Made by a program: the position numbers and the translations under genes. This document shows, one piece after another, positions 23,461 to 34,997 of a DNA stretch of 64,000 nt (position 1 is the stretch's first letter; every line of letters starts with the position of its first letter). Below the pieces are notes generated by a model. It worked only from the letters and a program-made list of their open reading frames with translations, was not told the origin of the DNA and made no database searches. This stretch comes from Lepus europaeus (taxonomy: Eukaryota; Chordata; Mammalia; Lagomorpha; Leporidae): positions 80,504,253 through 80,568,252 of the forward strand of contig NC_084836.1 of assembly GCF_033115175.1 (NCBI RefSeq), given 5' to 3'.

Positions 23461-23805
23461 TTTTAAGGGATTTATTTATTTATTTGAAAGGTAGAGTTAC
23501 AGAGAGGAGAGACAGAAAGAAGAGAGAGAGAGAAAGAGAGAGAGAGAGTCTTCCATCTGCTGGTTCACTTCTTTAATGGCTGCAACGGCCAGAGCTGTGC
23601 CTATCCAAAGCCAGGAGCCAGGAGCCTCCTCTGGGTCTCTCACGTGGGTGCAGGGGCGCAAGCACTTGGGCCATCTTCTACTGCTTTCCCAGGCCATAGC
23701 AGGGATCTGGACTGGAAGTAGAACAGTCAGGATTCGATCTGGCACTCCTATGGGATGCTGACACTTCAGGCCGTGGCTTAACCACTGTGCCACAGCACCA
23801 GCCCC
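23461..23805 (-). mobile_element. C-SINE
   Basis: TSD AGAATATTCTT / AGAGTATTCTT at 23,449 and 23,807. Confidence 0.9.
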
Positions 23806-24090
23806 AAGAGTATTCTTGATAATACTCTTGACAGTGATGCTAAGTCATTTAACCTAGGGAATATCCTGATCGCAGCTGGGCTGGGGTAGGATAGAATTAC
23901 ACAAAGGCAAAGAAATGAGAACTTTTTAATACTTTCTGGAAGTTGAAAATTAAAAATGACTATTTTTCAAAGCAGCATCGTTGTATAACTTAACCTAACA
24001 AGATAGTGAGGTTTTTGGGAACAAGGATTTGGTCATTTTTATCCCTATCTGTTCGGTGACTACAACAAGTGCCTGATAGAAGGAATTCAG

Positions 24091-24402
24091 GGCCTGGTGT
24101 AGGGGTTAAAGGCGCCGCTTGCAGGGCCAGCATCCTCTATGGGCGCTGGTTCAAGTCCCGGTTACTCCACTTCCGATCCAGCTCTCTGCTATGGCCTGGG
24201 AAAGCAGTAGAAGATGACCTAAGTGCTTGGGCCCCTGCACCCATGTGGGAGACCTGGAAGAAGCTCCTGGCTCCTGACTTTGGATCAACTCAGCTCTGAC
24301 CATTGTGGCCATTTGAGGAGTGAACCAACAGATGGAAGACCTCTCTCTCTAGGTCTGCCTCTCTGTAACTCTGCCTTTCAAATAAATAAATAAATAAATA
24401 AA
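24091..24402 (+). mobile_element. C-SINE
   Basis: TSD AAGGAATTCAG / AAGGAACTCAG at 24,080-24,090 and 24,403-24,413; (AAAT)n tail. Confidence 0.9.
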
Positions 24403-24413
24403 AAGGAACTCAG

Positions 24414-26089
24414 TAGATGTTTTTGGAGTGAATAAATGACCAAAAGCTAGGATTGTAAAGAGAGTCAAAGAAATAGATTATCTTTATTATGATTTTTTTA
24501 AAGTGAACATGTAAGTGATGGTGAAAAATGTCAATTGGCACATTTTAAATAGATTATTACACCAAACTGTTTAGTCTCTGAGGCATTATCTTGTTTTATT
24601 ACTGTTAATAGTTCAGGTAATTAATCTGATTGATTATAATCTGATTTATGTACAACCTGATTTACAGTAATCTGAATTATTACTCCGGCTTTTGAAAGGA
24701 CCCATAAACTACTCACAGGCTTGATATTATGGTAACCAGGGGAGGTAAAATACAGCCTGAGTAAAATGCTGAGTCATATGTTCAGGTCCATCACTCCCCC
24801 AACCCCCCTGGCCAGCTTTCTTAATCCAGGATCATTTACGGTCCAGACAGGAGCAGGTATTTCAGCTGGTGGGCTGGCAGCATCAGTGGAAGTCCCCCGT
24901 GCCGCCAGGGCACGCACGAAACAAAAGTGAGACATTGAAGCTTCTGGGATATTCCATCGGCCTGTTCCATCAGTGTCCAGTGGGAACTACATAAAGCCAC
25001 GAGAAAGGATACACAGCTCCCATTCCACACATTTAAAATTTAAAACTTAAAAGTGACAACCCTTAAAAGGACAATTATAGCAAATGGAGAATTTCTGTCC
25101 TTTTCTGGGTGACGGAGAAGCAGAGAGAAACAGAATTTCGTGCACACTTGTGTGCACGCACGGGGCATTGTGCGTGAGTCTTAAAGCTCATCTCCTCCTT
25201 AGAATATGTCCATTTTGGAAAAGAGAAAAACTGAGGCTTGGAGAATGAAGTCAACAGTGTAAGGCTGCAGAGTTGGTAGGAAGGCAGGTCCAGGAGACAG
25301 AAGAGTCTGCTGTCATTCTAACACCTCCCCTGCTGTGGGGGAAAACAACCCAACCTAGAGTAAACCAGAGTTGAGAGTGACAGGTACCCGGGAGGCAGCT
25401 GATTGGATGAACGGACAACTCAGTTCCTCACATTTCTTATTAAGAGGCTGCAGGTTCCCACCGAGCTACCGCCTATCTGAGAGGTCGTCATCACTCCCTT
25501 ACCTCTGCCTTTGTGACATACACAGTCCCATTATAACCTTACACTGCAACCCAACTGTACGTGGACCACGTGGAACACACACGGTAACCTCCCCTTAACT
25601 GTGCGGAGCCCTGCCCAGAACTCCCCAACACTTGACGGATATGCATGAGTCCCTTTAAAGCGAGCTCTATAAAGCTTATAACTCTCTTTGCCCCATGGAG
25701 CCTGGCTTTTTGGTTATCTGACTTGCACAACTCAAATTAATTCCCGAGTGCTTACAGCTCACACCATCATCTTTGTGTTTCCATCGACACAAATGCCAGA
25801 CAAGAACCTTCGGGTGCTCTGCCCAGTTGCAATCCCAGCCCCTCCTTCCACACTCAAAGGAAGCTCCATTTGTCTCTTCCCATGTTGGCACTGTCGCCTT
25901 TTAGGATCATTGGGCCTTGCTGTTGCTTCTGTTTTCATAAGGGTACAAAAACAAAGACATACACGCATTTCTGCAACCCCTATAGTAGGTAGAATCAAGC
26001 CGCAAGCATACACCTGGGAGGTAACCACACAAAACAAAACTGCTTCTGGTTGTCTTGGCTTGTGGGTGTTCAGGTCCTTTACCATTTCA
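24414..26089. other. Intergenic, mostly unique
   Basis: Apart from a MIR-like piece at 25,195 nothing is recognised. Confidence 0.45.
25195..25305 (-). repeat. MIR-like fragment
   Basis: GAAAAACTGAGGCTTGGAGA and the following GGCTGCAGAGTTGGTAGG fit MIR, diverged. Confidence 0.4.
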
Positions 26090-26370
26090 GATGCCACCTC
26101 CTCCAGGAAGCCTTCCCTGAGCACTCCTTTTTATTTTTTTTTCCTGCTGCCCACTCCTTCCTGGTTGCTCTTATAACGCCCTGCATGTATCACTATGATT
26201 TACCACTATTATCTAGTTAGGTGTCTCTGTCCTACATTACACCGAGTTTTCTGAGGCCAAGCCAGTGTTGATCTTTCTCCTTTACACTCTGCCTTCTCTC
26301 GGAGTTGGGCTGTGTTCTCATTATCTCTGCAATGTCACCACCAGGCATGAAACTGGCACAGAGTAGCAAG
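26090..26370 (+). repeat. L2 3' end
   Basis: CACCTCCTCCAGGAAGCCTT with CCCTGAGC and later GAGTTTTCTGAGGCCAAGCC follow the L2 3' consensus in order. Confidence 0.65.
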
Positions 26371-26520
26371 TTGGTTAAGACCATTGACTGCATCTGAAAT
26401 ATTACCATGAAAGACAATAAAATGTGATAAATGTGAGTGTGATGTGTACAGGGACACAATTCACAGAAAAGAAGAAAAACAAGAAAATGTGATAAGGGTC
26501 ATATAAAGAGAAAAGTCCTG

Positions 26521-26836
26521 GGGCTGGCACTGTGGCTCAGCGGGTTAAAGCCATGGCTTGCAGTGCTGGCACCCCATATGAGCACCAGTTCAAAGCCCAG
26601 CTGTTCCATTTCTGATCCAGCTCCTTGCTAATGCGCCTGGGAAGGCAGTAGAAGATGGCCAAGGTGCTTAGGCCCCTGCACCCACATGGGAGACTCAGAA
26701 GAAACTCCTGGCTCCTGGCTTCAGCCTGGCCCAGTCCTGGTGGTTGCAGACATTTGAGAAGTGAACCAGCAGATGGAAGGTCTCTCTCTCTCTCCATCTC
26801 TCTATCTGTAGCTCTGCCTTTCAAATAGATAAATAA

Positions 26837-26880
<44 letters not shown>
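26521..26880 (+). mobile_element. C-SINE with a (GA)n tail expansion
   Basis: The tail passes from AAATAGATAAATAAATC into about 20 GA units. TSD AAAAGTCCTG / AAAGGTCCTG shows that the GA run belongs to the inserted unit. Confidence 0.9.
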
Positions 26881-26884
<4 letters not shown>

Positions 26885-26997
26885 TCCTGGAGGCATTACT
26901 TACTGTGATGATTTTAATAATTACATAACTCTTATGTACCCTATATATATGTGCATGTAACATAAGGGGGCCTCCCAGTTAAAATCAGGAAAAACTG

Positions 26998-27090
26998 TTA
27001 TCTAGTTAGGTGTCTGTCTCCTACATTAGACTGTGAGTTCTCCGAGGCCAGGGCTGGCCAATGTAATTGTTTCGTAAGGATTTACTAAAG
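26998..27090 (+). repeat. L2 piece closely related to 26,211-26,275
   Basis: TATCTAGTTAGGTGTCT is identical in both places and the following ~45 bp differ by only a few bases, closer than two old L2 copies should be. Confidence 0.6.
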
Positions 27091-29223
27091 GCAGGAAACC
27101 TTTCAATCTTTCAATCATCTTAGTAAACTACGACACTGTCCCTATTCCAGGGTCTCTATTAATTTATGCCAAGTGAATGATAACTGTGTAGTGATGCCTC
27201 TGTTCTTGTTCTGTGGAAGATGTGCTGATTTATTGTTGTTGTTATTGTAGCCATTTTGTAGTAGCCAGCATCCTCTCCTCCAATCAAGCGCTCCATTGTT
27301 TCACTGGGTGGATGTACTGATTTGTGTAGTCTTGTAGGAGGCAGTGCCTATGTCCCTCTACAAAGGAGATACACACAAGAGCAGCCCGAGGGGTTGAGGA
27401 GGCATGAGCCGGGCATCTGACCTAGACTTTGAACTTGAGGATGTGAGGGTTGGTCGGTGGTCTTTTTTCATCAGGACAACTGTCCTGTGCTGGCCCTCGG
27501 AGCAACTGCTTGACCAAAGTCCAGGACTCCTAGAGATTCCCCAGTTTTCTAATTGTTTTCTAAGCCTGGTTCTTCAATTTCCCATGGATTTTAGGAAGAC
27601 ATTCTTCCAATGGGTTGTATTTTGCTTAAATGGCCAATTCCTGTTGCTTACATCTAAAGAGTCTGTCTGGAATGCCAGGTAAAAATCATCTTGACTTAAA
27701 GACACGTATATTACAATGCAGATTGGGAAAAGAATTTTTATTCTTATATCATGTTTTCTGAGAATTATTGCTTCCCAATAATTCCTTTGAGATTATTTTT
27801 TTTCTAGAAATTTAATGGAATTACCAAGTAAAACAAAGTTGTGATGAAGTTCTTCATTTTGAATGAATTTTGTGGACATTCTAGAAACTTCAGTCACTTT
27901 TAGAAAATCTAACACCTTGTTCTAGAAGGGATAAACATGATCTGACATTACACCTAACGGTGGCACTGAGTCTGTGGCAGGCAGATGTGAGGTAATGAAC
28001 ACGTTTGCAGGCTTTTCACCTTCTGTAACTCCATCTCTCCCTAGCCTTTGCGTGTCGTCTTCTGTCCAAGTTTGATTTATTATTTAGACTGCTTCTGTGA
28101 TCCCAGGGTTTCCATTATCATTCAAAGATATGATTTTTTACATTTACAAGTTCTTATGGTAATTACTTGTGGGTGTATGTGTTTCTAATGTTTATGTGTA
28201 TCCATGAGTTGATGCTGAAATGTTAATTCTGTTTTGATGATTTTATATAGATATATAATATATATGTACACACACACATACACATATCTCCAAAGCAGAT
28301 GGCATTATGGTTGATAGCACAGCTGTGAAAACATCTGCTTGAGTAAATTTAGAAAAATGATTGGGTCTCTTTCACCCTCAGGCATATCAACACGGCCAGT
28401 ACATTTCAAAAAGTTTTTCAAGTCTGTCTTTAAGTGAAATTCTCATATACTATGATTTACAGTCAAGTTTAAAGCTAAGTGCTAAATCTCTTTGCCTGGC
28501 AGATCTCTGGAAAGAAAAGAAACGAATAGGAAATATTTTTAGAGGAGAAAATGATAGGTATTTTTGGTGTACACAGCTATATATCAACTGGAAAATAGAG
28601 GCACTAGAATTTCTTGTTTCTTAAGCACTAGGTTTTGCATTTAATTCTTAGGAAAATTCCTAAAGAGAAATTTAGATGTAGGTTCTGGAGGGGGGGGGGG
28701 AGCACAATATGCATATTAAATAGCTATTAGGTCAAAAATTTCAGATCAATGCTGATTGAAAGAAAAATTCTGCATTTATTAGGCTGTAGATTGCTTTCTT
28801 TCCTTTTGTTTTGTTTTGTGAGGATCAATAAAAACAGAGTCTATCACAGGGATTCGCCAGGGGTTGGCTCTTTGTGGCAATAATGGTCTCCAGGTGAGGA
28901 GCCATGGCAGGTCTGACATCTTCAGAAATCTTACTCCTGAGAACAGACACAATGGGCTTAACTGATAGGAAAAGCTATGGCTAAAAACAGAATTCTCCCA
29001 CATACTCCAGTGAACATAACGTCCATGACAATTAGGATCAACATGCAGGCACAAGATAGTTCAGCTGGTCTGAAAAAGTAAATCTTCCCCAACTGAAGAG
29101 TTCTCTGATGCATGTTAAATCAGGAAATAAAATACGGTCACTTTTTAGGTTATCTGGAAAGTTCAGCTCTGGCCCAAGCGTCCACAAGGATTGCAGCTAC
29201 TGCAGTCAAAAAGACAAACCATT
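27091..29223. other. Intergenic, AT-rich, mostly unique
   Basis: Simple TA/CA tract at 28,243 and a G12 run at 28,690; no gene. Confidence 0.45.
28243..28290. repeat. (TA)n/(CA)n compound tract
   Basis: TATATA-rich sequence passing into ACACACACATACACATAT. Confidence 0.85.
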
Positions 29224-29567
29224 GGCCGGCGCCGAGGCTCACTAGGCTAATCCTCCGCCTGTGGCGCTGGCACCCCAGGTTCTAGTCCCGGTTGGGGTGC
29301 CGGATTCTGTCGTGGTTGTTCCTCTTCCAGTCCAGCTCTCTGCTGTGGCCCGGGAGGGCAGTGGAGGATGGCCCAAGTGCTTGGGCCCTGCACCCGCATG
29401 GGAGACCGGGAGGAAGCACCTGGCTTCTGGCTTCGGATACGCGCAGTGCGCCGGCCGCAGCGGCCATTTGGGGGGTGAATCAACAGAAGGAAGACCTTTC
29501 TCTCTGTCTCTCTTTCTTTCTCTCTCACTGTCTTACTCTGCCTGTCCAAAAAAAAAAAAAAAAAAAT
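29224..29567 (+). mobile_element. C-SINE, young subfamily
   Basis: Head GGCCGGCGCCGAGGCTCAC, CCTGTCC-A(n) end. Abuts a partial older C-SINE. Confidence 0.9.
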
Positions 29568-29579
29568 CGTCTCTACAAA

Positions 29580-29743
29580 TGACGGCCCAGGTGCTTGGGT
29601 TCCTGCCAAATACAGGACAGACCCAGATGGAGTTCCTGGCTCATGGCTTCTGGCTTCGGCCTGGCCCAGCCCCGGCTGTTGCAGGCATTTGGGTAGTAAA
29701 CTAGCAGATGGAAGATATTTCTCTCTGTTTCTCTCTCTCTCTC

Positions 29744-29775
<32 letters not shown>

Positions 29776-29800
29776 TCATTCTGCCTTTCAAATCTTAACA
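29580..29800 (+). mobile_element. C-SINE, older subfamily, 3' two thirds
   Basis: Begins GACGGCCCAGGTGCTTGGG inside the SINE and ends CTGCCTTTCAAATC. The 5' part is missing. Confidence 0.85.
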
Positions 29801-29807
29801 GAAGAAG

Positions 29808-30130
29808 GCAGGAAGCTGGCAGGTATTGTGGCACAGCGAGTTAATCTGCTGCTTGGGATCTGCACCCACAGCCTACATGAGTGTGTGTGGGATGGAGTCT
29901 CACCTCCGCCTTCTGAGCCTCCTGATTCAGCTTCCTGCTAACGCATTGCGAGACAGCAGATAATGGTTCAAATATCTGAGTCCCCGCCCCCATGCAGGAG
30001 GCCGGAATGGCTCTTGGCTTTGGCCTGGCTCAGTCGTGGTTGTTGCAGGCATGTGGAGAGTGAACCAGCAGATGGAAAATCTCTCTCTCTCTCGCTCTCT
30101 CATTGACTCTCTGCCTTTCAAATGAACAAA
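29808..30130 (+). mobile_element. C-SINE, older subfamily
   Basis: Head GAAGCTGGCAGGTATTGTGG, tail CTTTCAAATGAAC. Third SINE of a same-strand cluster. Confidence 0.85.
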
Positions 30131-31299
30131 AATGAATAAACATTTTTCTAACAGAGAACAAGACAGGAAGCCTGAGGTATATTTTAAAGAGTCCAAGAAA
30201 ATAAGGTAGACTTTTAAAATATGGGTTGCAACACATTCATTAGATTGAAGCATCATCCTGAACACATTCCCAATTATGTTGAATGAGTATTATTGAATGA
30301 ATTAATTTATTAAGTGAATACTGATTGAGTGCTGTCCCTGGCTTTGTGACAGGCAGAAAGAAGCCTGGCAGAAATGAATTGTAGAATTATGTGATAAATA
30401 CTTAACATCAATGATTAGAGTTGTGATTTTCATACAGGCTCTTCAAAGACCAATTTTCATTACAATAGCAAAGAACGAAAATGTGCACAACTATGATCAT
30501 CACAATTAAGCCATAGCAGTTGTTCCATCACTCTTTGTTGGTTTGAATTTAAACAAACAGTATAGGGAGCCATCAAAGTTTAAATTCAACTCCAGATAAC
30601 CTATTTGTTCTTTGAGTTTTCCTCTCATTTTGCTCACTTTGCCAAGGTCACTGTCTTCCCAGACTGCCAAATTCAATTTGGTGCCATCAGAAAAGCCAGA
30701 TGCTTGTTGGTGATGAAGACAGAGGAAAATAAAGATCCATACTTTCCCCTTGTCAGGATCTTGAATCATACACCCAGTTCAGATCAAGTTTCCCATTCAC
30801 TACTGAAAAAAGGCCTTAGCTACCTGAGGACTCACTTGTATACATGGATTAAAGTACTTAAATACGCATCAAAGGTGCAGGAACTGCCTGCTGCTTGTAA
30901 CATTCACCTGCAACCTGGAAACAAACTTATTTTTCATATCCTCATGGATTCTTGAATTTTTATTTACTCAAAGTGTTGGAATCAATCGGCCATTATTATC
31001 CTTTTTGAGGGCCAAATTATTCCCCCTCTCGTCATTAGGGGCCCCTTCAGGTTGGCTCCTGTGTTTCAGACTTTCCCATCGCTCAGGGTGGGGCAGTGGG
31101 GGCACAGCCTGATACTTGCTCTGTATTTCCCTCTCCACAGCCTGGGCTCAGCCATTTCTCCAAAGAACTCTGACTGCTTTGGGTGGGGGGGTATTTGGAA
31201 ATCAAGCTCTGGATGCCAGGTTTGCTAATGACCGCTGGGGATCAGTTTCCAGGCCCCCTTTAGAGATCAGAAGAAAAAGGAAACATGGCAGGATTTGTT
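30131..31299. other. Intergenic with one unexplained reading frame
   Basis: A minus-strand frame of 87 codons at 30,506-30,769 has balanced composition and no repeat signature, but I recognise no family. See findings. Confidence 0.3.
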
Positions 31300-31570
31300 T
31301 TTTTAGAAAAAGTCAAATTGATTCTAAAATTGATAAGGGATTGGAAAGGATACAGAGGTAGGCACCATGGTCTTGAACCAGGAGATATGCACCACCTAAT
31401 ATAAAAATTTGTAATAAAGCATCAGTAGTCAAGGCAGAAAGTGAAAGAAACGACTCACCAAAACCAAACAGGAAGTCCAGAAGTAGACCCACACACCCAC
31501 ATATACATCTGACAACTGATCAAGGTACCAAGCTAATTCAGTATGGGAAAGGAAAGTCTTTTACATATAT
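31300..31570 (+). repeat. Old L1 ORF2 3' fragment
   Basis: The order ATAAAGCATCAGTAGTCAAG, then GTCCAGAAGTAGACCCACAC, CTGATCAAGGTACCAAG and GGGAAAGGAAAGTC follows the conserved C-terminal ORF2 nucleotide sequence of mammalian L1. Frames are broken. Confidence 0.65.
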
Positions 31571-31645
31571 TACTGAAGTTGCATATATATTTTTTAAATC
31601 AGAAGTTCAAACTGGCATTTGCAAGTAAAATTAAATGCTACAGAG

Positions 31646-31983
31646 GTTTTTTTTTTTTTTTAAAGATTTATTTATTTATTTGAAAGTCAGAGTTATGTAG
31701 AGAGAGAAGGAGAGAGGGAGAGAGAGAGAAAGAGAGAGAGGTCTTCCATCTGCTGGTTCACTCCCTAAATGGCCACAACAGCTGGAGTTTAGCCCAACTG
31801 AAGCCAGGAGCCAGGGGCTTCTTCTGTGTCTCCCACACAGGTGCAGGGGCCCAAGGACTTGGGCCATCTTCTACTGCTTTCCCAGGCCACAGAAGAGAGC
31901 TGGATCGGAAATGGAGCAGCTGGGACTTGAACCATGTGGCACTGCAAGCTATGGCTTTACCCACTATGCCACAGCGCCACCCC
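31646..31983 (-). mobile_element. C-SINE
   Basis: T-run and AAAGATTTATTTATTTATTT start, CAGCGCCACCCC end; lacks part of the usual head region. Confidence 0.9.
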
Positions 31984-32376
31984 TCCTCTATAGTTTCTTA
32001 CAAGGACATTTGTCATTGGATTTAGGGCCTACCCAGACAGATAATCCAGGATGATCTTATCTTTTGATCCTTAACTTCATTACATCTGCAAAGACCTTTT
32101 GCAAATAAAGTTTCAATCATAATTTCTGTGGAATTTTCCAGGTCAAAGGGCAAATAATATGTAACTTCACCAAATTTACCCACACACTTGTACCATTTAA
32201 CTTTCCTACCAGTTATGTTTTTCCATAGCTTCATCACCAGTATGCTGTCAAACCTTGTGTGTTTTCTAATTCAAATGGTGTTTGAGGGTAGTTTTAATTT
32301 GCATTGCAAGTTTTAAACTGTTGATTTCATTATCCTCATTTTCTGATGGAAATGGAGCATTTATCCAATAGCACAT

Positions 32377-32492
32377 AAGTACCCATTAATTTTGCACTCT
32401 AAAACTCCAGGGATACAGAATTAACTACATAGCAAATGAATTCACAGTCCATGAAGAATAACTTTAGGGAGAAAAATAGAAAGTAAGAAGAA
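32377..32492 (+). other. Spacer sequence shared with the 45.8-kb composite (likely donor)
   Basis: 116 bp directly upstream of the C-SINE at 32,495, matching 45,791-45,905 with about eight differences. Here the SINE has its own TSD, AAGTAAGAAGAACC, so the spacer is host flank rather than SINE. Confidence 0.75.
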
Positions 32493-32494
32493 CC

Positions 32495-32841
32495 GGGGCC
32501 TGCACTGTGGCATAGCTGATAAAGCCGCCACCTGCAGTGCTGGCATCCCACATGGGCACTGGTTCGAGTCCTGGCTGCTTCACTTCCTGTCCAGCTCTCT
32601 GCTACAGTCTGTGAAAGCAGTAGAAGTTGGCCCAAGTCCTTGGGCCTCTGTACCCGTGTGGGAGACCCAGAAGAAGCTTCTGGCTCCTGGCTTCAGATCA
32701 GTTCAGCTCCAGCTGTTGTGGTCAATTGGGGAGTGAACCAGTGGATGGAAGACCTCTCTCTCTCTCTCTCTCTCTCTCCCTCTCTCCTTCTCTCTCTGTG
32801 TAACTCTTTCAAATAAATAAATAAATAAACCTTATACAAAA
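32495..32841 (+). mobile_element. C-SINE, full length
   Basis: Head GGGGCCTGCACTGTGGCATA, CT-rich region and (AAAT)n tail. A 14-bp TSD, AAGTAAGAAGAACC, lies at 32,481-32,494 and 32,842-32,855. Confidence 0.9.
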
Positions 32842-33074
32842 AAGTAAGAAGAACCTATGGAAAATGCATGTGAATGAAAAGCCTTCCAGATAATAGTAAT
32901 AATTAATAATAATATATGTGTGTATATTTTTCTCTTCTTAGAGAAGATTTAGAGGCTACATTTTCATCAGTACATAAAGGTAGATAAGATGGCTGCAGTG
33001 CACAGACACTTGCTTCTAGCACTGCCAAGGAATGACAGTGTCACATGGTCACTGTTCACTGTGGTTTACCTATC

Positions 33075-33215
33075 TGTCCTGTTGCTCAGACTCTTCAACC
33101 AGACTGGAAGCTTTGGAGGTCAGGGGACTGCATTTATAATATTTTTAATCACAAAAGGTGTAGAATTGTGCCTTGTGCCTTGCAATAAATGTTTGATGAT
33201 GTTGGCGATGTGTGA
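33075..33215 (+). repeat. L2-like 3' end
   Basis: GACTGGAAGCTTTGGAGGTC and TTGCAATAAATGTTTGATG match an L2 tail. Confidence 0.5.
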
Positions 33216-33239
33216 TAACTTCCCTGAGATAAGCTGACG

Positions 33240-34457
33240 TCTAGTATTTGTTGATCAGGGTAAGAAAAGGTATCTCTTGTTCCAAAAGTATGGGATAGTG
33301 AACATTGTGATTTATTATCTATTCCGGGGTACAGGCTAAGCTGCTGTAACAGAGACTCCTAAAATGTCTTGATTTAAGACTCGAGGAACACGATTTCTCC
33401 AACCCGTGGAGGTTTGCGGCCCTGACCTACGAGCCCTGCCTTGATCCTACACGCGGGGCGTCCATCTCCACATCTTCGGGAGTCGTCCCCGCTGCGGAAC
33501 CCATCAGTCGGCTGCTCCTTTTTATTTCTGAGTCCTGTGTCTTGGCACGAATGCATCCCCATTCCATCCATGCTATTTTGACAACTCTAAAGATAGAGGC
33601 AGGCTGTAACCACCCTGAGTTTTCTTTTATTTATTTCACGCCTGGTTGAAGCGTGTAGGGCTGTTCGCTTCATTCTACTGAGCAAACCTCGGTCGAGGCC
33701 CAATACTGAGGTCAGTGGTGGACACCCGCAAGTTGTGCGGTCCCAACCCGGATGGCAAGCACGCGATCCTCAACAGGCTCCCTCTTAAGTGCTGGCTGCG
33801 GAGGGTGACGCGTGAAGACCCGCAGGATTTCGACCCCTCACGCAACCCCCACCACCACCAGCCTTCGGCTCCACGTCTCGCCTCCGGGGACAGACGCCTG
33901 GCCTCAAAAACCACCCAGCCTGTCAGGTCCCTCAGGTTCGGCTTCTGGTTCTGCCACTGGATTCCTATATGGCCCTTGCACAACACACAGCAATGTGCCC
34001 TTCGACAAAATCCAGGGACAAAGTCTGGAGCCGCCTCTGCGAGAGCGACCCCCAACAACCACAAATGAGGTCGGGTCCCCCAGAACCAAGAGGCCGGGCT
34101 GGACTGCTCTACCTGCAGCCCAGGCATGGCCGCCTCTGCTGCCTAAGCCGTTCATGTTAGTGTGAACATGGAGCTCCAATTTTGGCAAGGTCAAGGAGCT
34201 TGACTTTCCCGCCCAGTGTGAAACCGAAGGCTAAATCTAAAAATAGTTTGGATTTTAAAAGCCTTGCAATTTTTCTGAGAGTATTTTGTGGTTCACGTTG
34301 TGCTAGAGGGAAGTAGGGGTAGATAGGCACGCAAGCGGGAAGGAGAACTCCGGGCGTCCCAGGGCTTACAGGTCAAGGGGGCCAGCAGATGCTGCCCACC
34401 GGCCCCCGACCCCCGCCCACAACCCTGGAAAACATGTCTCAGTCTGGCCTCCTGCAG
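33240..34457. other. RALGAPA2 upstream flank
   Basis: 33,310-33,500 looks like an old interspersed repeat (AGGCTAAGCTGCTGTAACAG). 33,700-34,200 has overlapping frames on both strands with no recognisable product, and a MEF2-like site at 34,237. Confidence 0.4.
34237..34246. promoter_or_regulatory. MEF2-like site
   Basis: CTAAAAATAG is an exact match to the MEF2 consensus YTAWWWWTAR, about 240 bp upstream of the CpG island. A ten-base match can occur by chance; its role is inferred only from position. Confidence 0.35.
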
Positions 34458-34477
34458 AACTACATTTCCCAGAAGTA
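34458..34477 (+). promoter_or_regulatory. ZNF143/THAP11-type site (forward)
   Basis: AACTACATTTCCCAGAAGTA matches the ACTACAATTCCCAG-type motif bound by ZNF143 and THAP11 in CpG-island promoters, with one mismatch in the core spacer. It lies about 540 bp upstream of the RALGAPA2 ATG. Confidence 0.6.
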
Positions 34478-34575
34478 CTTGCGACACACGGCGGGGCGGG
34501 GCGACACTCTCAGAGAGGCTCCTCGGCGCCCCTTGTGCCGGAGGTACGCAGCCTGATTGGAGGGCGTTCTTGCGG

Positions 34576-34597
34576 TGCATCCCGGGACTTGTAGTTT
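34576..34597 (-). promoter_or_regulatory. ZNF143/THAP11-type site (reverse)
   Basis: Read on the minus strand, this is AACTACAAGTCCCGGGATGC, close to the full ZNF143 motif including its 3' GATGC part. It is inverted relative to the copy at 34,458, about 120 bp away. Confidence 0.65.
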
Positions 34598-34930
34598 GGC
34601 GCGTGCATAAGAGAAGCGCCTTTGTGATTCGCGGCGCGGGCTCGGTGTTCCCGACGCGTCCCCGCGCGTGGACCGGACCCCGTTTCGCGAGGCCGGTCCG
34701 AGCCGAGTGCGCGTGCGTCGAGCCCGAAAGGGGGCCGGGCCGGTACCCCCTGCGGGGCGGGGCCGTCGGTTCCGCGTCGACACCGCCTTCCTGCCCCGCC
34801 CCTCGCCGTGCCCGGCCCCTCCTTCCCGGAGCCGCCGCTGAAGCTGCAGCGGGCGGCGGCGGCAGCGGGCTTGGCGGCCGCGGAGGGGGGCGGCGAGTGG
34901 CCCGCGCGACGCGGCGCCGGCCCCGACCCT

Positions 34931-34939
34931 ATGCGGTGA
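34931..34939 (+). other. Two-codon upstream ORF (ATG CGG TGA)
   Basis: The only ATG I see between the likely start region and the main ATG opens a minimal frame, Met-Arg-stop, 58 bases before the RALGAPA2 start. It would be a uORF if the transcript starts upstream of 34,931, which the sequence alone does not prove. Confidence 0.4.
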
Positions 34940-34997
34940 CCCGTGCGGCGCAGGCGCCTCCTGCCCCGCCGGCGGGGCCCGGGCTTCCCGCGGCGGG

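Noticed and set aside
29247..29834. 195-codon minus-strand frame
   Set aside because: Read-through of three adjacent C-SINEs.
33675..34165. Overlapping frames of 96-150 codons upstream of the CpG island
   Set aside because: Frames on both strands overlap each other and none resembles a known protein.
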